Part shown: piece by piece, positions 57,788-64,000 of the stretch | Layout: each line of letters starts with the position of its first letter | Numbering within the stretch: position 1 is the stretch's first letter | Assembly: GCA_036925085.1 (NCBI GenBank) | Contig: JAUPFP010000026.1 | Coordinates: 3,437,058 to 3,501,057 of the forward strand | From: Brachycybe producta | Lineage: Eukaryota; Arthropoda; Diplopoda; Playtdesmida; Andrognathidae | DNA: 64,000 nucleotides | Direction: 5' to 3' | Notes under the pieces: model-generated | Databases searched by the model: none | What the model was told of the DNA's origin: nothing | Seen by the model: only the letters and a program-made list of their open reading frames with translations | Translations under genes and position numbers: made by a program

Positions 57788-60700
57788 CTTAAGACTAGGA
57801 GAAAAAGGATTAAAATTTCGGAGACCGAAATAATTCCGTTTATTTCGCTCCTTTTCTACCTTTCTCTGCCCAAATTTCCGCTGGATGAGGATTCCAATTT
57901 CTCTCTGTCGATGTACTCCGTCCGTTGGCCCGAATAAACCGAAACTTTTCATGATAAAACAAGACTTTTCCAAGAGGTTTCCAATAAAACTTCCAAAATC
58001 TTTAGTGGTAACGGTAAAACTTTTCCAAAGATGGCCGATAACGGTACAAAAAGTGGTGATATGAAGAAGATGCCAAAAAATAGTGCCGGTACATGTGTAT
58101 AGCACATGGGCACAACTGTCAGTTGTGAAGAAGGTAAACAATAGGACCCGGATCCATAGTGGTGCGAGGCTAGTAGACATTTTACTTAATGTATCCCTCC
58201 GCCCACGTGTTTCTTCCATGCTTGGTAGCGTCATTGACCGCTCCCTGTTTACTTCCTCATTTGGGACGTCATTTCCATCTGTGGCGTCACTAGCATCGAT
58301 ATCATCGTCCATTTTTGTTGTTTCATCGATAACTTCCGCGTTTTTCACCTCCATTTGAAATTCCATCGGCGAATTTACATCTTTTTCGTCGATTTCCATC
58401 GTTTCTTCAGGAATTTCGCTGATTTCTTCAACAAATCCAATGGTTTCCATGGTAAAATTCGTCTTGTTACCATATTCTCTGGTGAATTCCATCGCATCTT
58501 CGCCAGGTAAGTATGAGAATTGCTGCTGGTTATCGTCTGCTGCCATTTTTCTTCTAATTTCGACGTTACGGTCAGAATGCTTTCGGATTGCTTTCGTAAT
58601 TATTTCAATTTCTTCTTCATCCTCAGAAGATTCGATCCAAGCATTTTGGCATCTGCAGTGTCCACAACATCTCTTCTTACGCGAAGGTAAGTTTTTCTTC
58701 TTGACAAACGCTGTCATTTCTTTTTCTTTTACAGGTTCCGATTCGGATTCTTCTGGCGATGAGTTACCCATGGACTCCAGGGTGTCTCCAGTCGTTGGAA
58801 CATTGGGTCCGTTTTTTTGGTAAGTCTCATATAGTGGTCTCAGGTTTGCAACGTTTACAGAGTCTTCCACTAATCTTCCAGCTCGATTCTCGTAACTCAA
58901 TCGGTATACGGTGTCCGATACTTTCGACACAATCGTATATCCCTGTCTCCATTTCGTTAAGAACTTCTTGTTCTGTCCAGGCCTGATTCGCATGTCTCGT
59001 ACAAGTACTTTCTGTCCGATTTGGTACTCGTAAGGCTTCTTATGCCTTTGGTCGTAGTACTTCTTTCGACGATCATGTGCTGCTTTCAGGTTCGCCCTGG
59101 CTGTTCTTAGTTCTTCTTCTTGGCGTTCTTCCGCCTGTTGTCGAACGTCCACGAGGTTTCCTGCCTCGTTATCCACAATAACTGGTCGTTCTGGAACTAA
59201 GGTGTCTACTTTAGTTCTGGGCTCCCTCCCAAACATGAGTCTGTACGGCGTAAACTTCGTGGATGAATGTACAGATGAGTTGTACGATTCCAAAACTTCA
59301 TCCAGTTTCGTTGCCCAATCAGTCTGGTTCTTCGCAGGAGTCAGATACTTTTTCATAGTCTGAATAATGCTTTTATTCGTCCTTTCGGCGAGACCATTAC
59401 TTTGCGGATGGTATGCAGTTGTTGTTTCGTGCTCTATCTTGTTTATTTTCAAGAATTCTTGAGTGTTCTTCGCAACAAACGGCGTCCCTCGATCCGAAAT
59501 GAGTTTCTCTGGTATCCCGAAGATTCGCTTTACGTCTTTTGCTAGGAAGTTCATTACGATTAGTGCGGTTGTGCTTTTCACTGCTTTAGCAACGCAATAT
59601 CGAGTGGCGTAATCGACTGCCAGCAAGATGTGCTTGTTTCCTCCAACCGACGGTACTAATGGTCCAATGAAATCCATTCCCCAGCAATCACAAGGCTTTC
59701 CAATGGGCATTTCTTGAAGGAACCCTTCAGGTTTCTCCGTACCCAACTTGTGTAATTGACAAATCTCACATGATCGCACATATTCGAATATGTCGTGCTT
59801 CATGTTATTCCAATAAAATCTTTGCCTGGCTCTATTCCAGGTCTTAGTTTGTCCCTCATGACCAGCATCTGGCTCGTCATGGCATAATCTCATTACTTCA
59901 GGGATGAGATGTTTTGGCACCACATTCACGAGTGTGGGTACGGAACTTCCGTGAAACACACAAGCGAACAACTTGTTGTCGTAATCGCAAAACAACTTAT
60001 GAAGAGGTGACTCTGGTTGGTTACGCAACTCCTCACGAATCTTCAAAATCTCTGGGTCCAATTTTTGCTCCACCTTCCAATCCCATTGTAAGGTTACATT
60101 AAAGATCACACTGTCATCTAGGTCTTCCGCTTCTGGGATGGCCTTCCAGTTAACAGGCACTCCTGCTGGATATCTCGAGAGGCAATCGGCTTCGATGTGA
60201 AGTTTCCCCTCCTTGTAGATGATTTTGTAGTCGTACTCCTGCATTAGCAGCTGCCAGCGACCAAGTCTTCCTTCCAGACGTGCTGCAGTTTTCATGTAGC
60301 ATAATGCGTGGTGATCCGTCACAATTGTAAAGGGCTTCTGGAACAGGTACGGCCGGAACTTGGTGACTCCATAGATTACTGCTAGGCACTCCTTATCCGT
60401 CGTACTGTAGTTCTTTTCCGCGTCCCTTAGAACTCTGGAGACACTTCCAATGATCTCCTTTCTTCGTTTATCCTCTGACTTTTGGTAAAGCATCGCTCCA
60501 ATTCCGTATCCACAGGCATCAGTATGCATAAATATTGCAGCCTTCGGATCATATACGGCAACCAATGGAGATTTCGACAACATATTCTTTAGCGTGCGGA
60601 ATGCATTCTCGCAGTCAACTGACCATTCGAACGGTATATCTTTACCCGTAAGGTCTGACATTGGCTTCGCTATGTTGGCAAATCCAGGTACATGCTTTCG

Positions 60701-63351
60701 ATAATAACCCGCCAATCCAAGAAAACTTCTGATTGCGGTTACATTGTCAGGAACTGGGAAGTTCTTTATGGCGACAACCTTATCTGGATCTGGCCGAATT
60801 CCATCAGGCGAGATCAGGTGTCCCAAATACTTCACTTCTTGGAATCCAAAGAAGCATTTCACTGGATGCAACTTCAGGTTTGCTGTCCTCAGCAGGTCCA
60901 AGATAGTTCTCAGTCTTTCCAAAAATTCTTCGAACGTTCTTCCAAACACTACGATGTCGTCAAGGTAGACAAGGCACGTTTCCCATTTGTGCCCGGCGAG
61001 TAGGATGTCCAATGCACGTTGCATAGTGGCAGGAGCGTTTCGGAGTCCGAAAGGCATTCTTACGAACTCGAACAATCCTCGATGAGATGTAAATGCGGTC
61101 TTCTCGATGTCGCTTTCTTCCATCTCGAACTGCCAGTATCCACTCTTCATATCCAGCGTTGCGAAGTAGCATGCTCCTCTCATGGAGTCTAATGCGTCAT
61201 CAATCCTCGGTAATGGATAAGTGTCTGCCTTTGTAATCGCGTTCAACTTCCGATAATCCACACAGAAACGGTAGGAGCCGTCCTTCTTCTTTACAAGGAC
61301 GATGGGCGATGCATACGGCGATTTCGATGGCCTTACAACCCCAGATTTCTTCATCTCCTCTAGCGTCTCATCAATTACGATGCGTTCCCCAGGCCCGCAT
61401 CTTCGTAACGTGTCTCGAACAGGTAAATTATCTCCAGTTTCGATCTTGTGTTTGGTCAGATTCGTAGCTCCCAGGTCCTTAGATGAAAAGGCGAAGATCG
61501 GTTGGAACTCCTTCAGTAGGGTCGTCAACTCTTCTCTTTGATCATCTGTCAGTTCAGGACCAAGTTGAATTTCTCTTTCAAAATCAACGGGTGCTTCTCC
61601 GATGTCTCTAAAGTTTTCCTCCTCGGAAACTTTGCAGGCTTGCTCTTCTTCTAGTTCTTCTAGAAGTTCGAAGTGTCCAATAGTCTCGCGGTCTCCAATC
61701 CCCACGGACTCCAGTGTGGTATTCAGGAGTTGGACTTCCAGTTGTGATGTCCCATTCCCTTGTAGCACACTGCTGGCCACAACGATGCCTTTTCTATTAA
61801 AGAGACTATCGTTCGTTTCAATCATGAGTACTTCGTTTTCCTCAATGATTCGCCCTGCAGCTACTTTGAGGTTCAAAGCCTGGCCCGGATTTAACGTAAT
61901 CCTTCCTTGGGCTTTTACGCAGCTTTCCTCTCTAGCTTTTATGGCATAGGAGTTATCCAGATGGCTATTCTGAGCACATCCCTCCTCTTTTAACTCTTTG
62001 AAGAAATTCCAGGGAAGGCTACTACGCGCACTTCCTTTCTTCAACAATTCTCGTGTTCCTTCGTAGAACATCTCATTAGCAAAGTAGATCTTGGAGGTCT
62101 TCATGGAAATGATGAGATCAAATGCAGCTCCCAGGTCTCTCCCCAGCAGTGCTTCTCGTTTTCCATCTATGATGAGCATCCTTGCCGTTACTTGCTTTCC
62201 GTTCAACTCGAACGTCGGCCACAACTGACCAAGTACTTTAATCGGTACCCCTCCTACTGCGCCTAGTGCAGGTGCGTTCCGGATTGGTCCATATCGAAGT
62301 CCGTACTCTTTGGCCATTGTGCCTGACAAGATAGTGAACCCAGTTCCGCTATCCGCCAAAAATCTAACTGGTGTGCCATCAACCTGAATGGTAACCTTGG
62401 CAACACTCTCATCGGGCGTAGTATCTCCTACCTCGATGAGTTCGCATGAGGTGAGTAGGCTGTCTACAGTGATTTCGACACTCTTTCGACAACAAGCCCT
62501 ACTCCTCAATAAATCTCCAACTTCAACGGATTCAATAACCTCGCTGTTCGCAGGGATCCTGCTGGTATCATCTCCTCTACCGATAGCTGCGTTTACAATA
62601 GCCTTCTTGGATTTCTTAGCATCAGTTTCGGCCTTGCCCCAGGCAATAACATTGGATGTTACATCTTGAGGGATTTCCTGAGCAACATTGCTTATCCCCG
62701 GTATACACGCCGCAGAATTCTGTTGGGTCCTTCCCTCAATTCCGACTGGCACCGCAGAATTCTGTTGGGTCTCTCCCTCAATTCTGTCTTGATTAACTCC
62801 AGTTTCCATGGCTTCCACAATTCTCTTTGCTTCCTCCAAGCTATTCGCGTAAACTACCATAGCTTTCGTAGGTGACCAGATGATGGGTTCCGGAAATATC
62901 TCCTCGATGATTTCTCCCCTTCGACCAGTATCCTTTCGCAGCTTCTTATATTTTCGTGAATTCCGTTGTCGTTTTCCATTCGTAATGCCGACTAACAACT
63001 CCGACGATTGCTCAGGGAGTCCTTGAGTGTCCAAATCACATGGTCTCTTCGGTGCTCCAGCCTTTGGTCTAGTTGTGGCGACATTCGAAATGCCGACTAA
63101 CAACTCCGACGATTGCTCAGGGAGTCCTTGAGTGTCCAAATCGCATGGTCTCTTCAGTGCTCCAGCATTCCGTCTAGTTTTAGTGACATTGGTAGCTTCG
63201 CTCACGCCCCTATTCCCCCCCAACAAAGCTTTGTCCACAATGTTTTGGGAATTGGCGATCGCTGTTTCGTTTCGATTTTGTCGTTTTCCAGAGGGTTTTC
63301 CGTTCTTAAAGGGCGGTAGGCCCCTCTTTACTGCCACCCTTTCTAGTTTAA
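57029..63351 (-). CDS. pol: Element B pol polyprotein: protease, RT, RNase H, integrase plus long C-terminal extension
   Basis: About 2,100 residues; numbering below starts at GTG 63337. The frame has no ATG at its start and begins after a TGA at 63355-63353, consistent with entry by frameshift from gag. Parts: variable N-terminus with a tandem duplication (51-120); retropepsin with LADSGTG (DSG at 329-331) and ALLGRDLG; reverse transcriptase about 640-840 with YLDD (791-794); RNase H (Asp940, Glu983, Asp1008, Asp1051); integrase zinc finger (His1153, His1160, Cys1190, Cys1193) and core D1222, D1282, E1318 (exact DD35E); chromatin-end module near 1455-1500. Then comes an unusual ~600-residue extension: a basic Cys patch (RKKRCCGHCRCQ), an acidic region, a hydrophobic stretch 1725-1770, and a second module from an internal Met (1851, codon 57787-57785) that is basic and Pro-rich. 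All catalytic residues are present. Confidence 0.95.
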
Positions 63352-63352
63352 A
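63343..63352 (-). promoter_or_regulatory. Programmed -1 frameshift site UUUAAAC followed by UAG
   Basis: Minus-strand T TTA AAC TAG: in the gag frame the codons are TTA AAC TAG. Slippage by one base gives TTT AAA CTA GAA, exactly the pol frame, which is closed by TGA three bases upstream of the heptamer. UUUAAAC is among the most efficient known slippery sequences. A downstream stimulatory fold was not evaluated. Confidence 0.85.
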
Positions 63353-64000
63353 TCAGCCGGGTTTTCCTCTCGCAGGAACTTCTTCTGCCCGTTCTCGCTG
63401 ACGACAAAATACTGCTGGCCATTTTTCCCAGTGGCCATTCCATGTTGAACAAGTCCAACGGTTCCATCCGCAACTACTTTCTTTGGGCAGTTTCTTGAAA
63501 AGTGACCCTTCTCATGACAGTGATAACATTCTACTGTGCTGAGATCTTTCAGGGTTTTACTTCCATCTTGCGTTTGCTGACCATTGTAGTTCTTCTTCCG
63601 CGGATATCTTTGGTTCCATTTACGACCTTGTTGCTGATTCGAGTTCTGGTTGGTCTTCTGTTGCGCTTGGTTATTTGAATTTGATGGAGTCGAGTTGTTC
63701 GTTGGGTCCGCTTGATCTTGAGTAACAACCGCATAAGAACGTCCTCCGTCCATTACTGCTTGCGTCTGTTTGGCATTTTGGCGTTGGTTATTCTTCTGTG
63801 GACCCTTGGAGACCTGGGTCGTCGTTTGTTGACCCATCGTTCCTTCCGGTATCCATAACCCATCAGCCATCAAAACTTCCTCTGTATCCTTGATATATGT
63901 CGTGTACAGTTTCAGATTGCTATTCGGCGCATTCTGTGTAGCATTACGTATAATCGGATGAAGTTTCTGCCGAAATTCCACAATCCGGTATTTGTCGGTT
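63343..64000 (-). CDS. gag: Element B gag, C-terminal part with CCHC zinc knuckle
   Basis: The frame is open to the right edge and ends at TAG (63345-63343). It contains an Asn/Gln-rich linker, then CYHCHEKGHFSRNC, a perfect C-x2-C-x4-H-x4-C knuckle for genomic RNA binding, and a short tail ending ENPADLN. The capsid part lies outside the window. The stop follows a -1 slippery heptamer, so a fraction of ribosomes would continue into pol. Confidence 0.92.
   Translation of the reverse strand, partial: TDKYRIVEFRQKLHPIIRNATQNAPNSNLKLYTTYIKDTEEVLMADGLWIPEGTMGQQTTTQVSKGPQKNNQRQNAKQTQAVMDGGRSYAVVTQDQADPTNNSTPSNSNNQAQQKTNQNSNQQQGRKWNQRYPRKKNYNGQQTQDGSKTLKDLSTVECYHCHEKGHFSRNCPKKVVADGTVGLVQHGMATGKNGQQYFVVSENGQKKFLREENPADLN

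Overview
The window looks like a piece of an arthropod nuclear genome. It is AT-rich, its genes are split by GT..AG introns, and it is packed with transposons, MITEs and microsatellites. Two host genes can be reconstructed exon by exon. The first is the 3' part of a macroglobulin complement-related (Mcr/TEP6-type) gene on the + strand (20 exons, 179-12920, open at the left edge). It has an LDL-receptor class A module and a thioester site that has lost its cysteine. The second is a complete six-exon mu-class glutathione S-transferase on the - strand (33714-28099, 218 aa). Mu-class GSTs are known from chelicerates and crustaceans but not from insects, so a non-insect arthropod is the best guess. 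This is inference, not proof.

Layout: 1-12920 is Mcr, whose introns carry hAT-type and other MITEs, including two opposed copies of one family. 12921-28060 is intergenic with no credible gene, but has many inverted-repeat elements (a TTAA-flanked fold-back family, hAT MITEs, a (GAT)n tract). 28060-33714 is the GST gene, whose introns hold a 0.5-kb fold-back and several MITEs. 33715-40730 is intergenic: a TA-flanked fold-back studded with GATATC, a 1.5-kb AT minisatellite, a hAT MITE with perfect 8-bp target duplications, a (TA)n array and a truncated LTR-element copy. 40733-43742 is an autonomous-type hAT transposon with an 8-bp duplication, sitting inside an older hairpin MITE; its transposase has one frame break.

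44509-53554 is a complete, very young LTR retrotransposon (element A), inserted in a (TA)n/(TG) microsatellite. Its two 1089-bp LTRs look nearly identical, with one substitution noticed. It has a tRNA-Ser-type primer binding site and a polypurine tract. Inside it has a gag-like gene and a large glycoprotein gene laid out like a bunyavirus/phlebovirus Gn-Gc precursor, but no protease, reverse transcriptase, RNase H or integrase. It therefore seems to be a non-autonomous element carrying gag and env. This is the most striking system in the window.

54430-64000 is most of a second, different Ty3/Gypsy element (element B) on the - strand: gag end, pol (DSG protease, YLDD reverse transcriptase, RNase H, DD35E integrase), a roughly 600-residue C-terminal extension with a hydrophobic stretch, a further unrecognised 461-aa ORF, and the 3' LTR. 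Gag and pol are joined by a textbook -1 frameshift heptamer followed directly by a stop. A truncated relative at 37841-38971 shows that gag translation in this family starts inside the LTR and reads through the primer binding site. The 5' LTR of element B lies beyond the right edge.

Method limits: all exon joins, domains and repeat borders were read by eye from the sequence and from known family motifs. No alignment or database search was possible.
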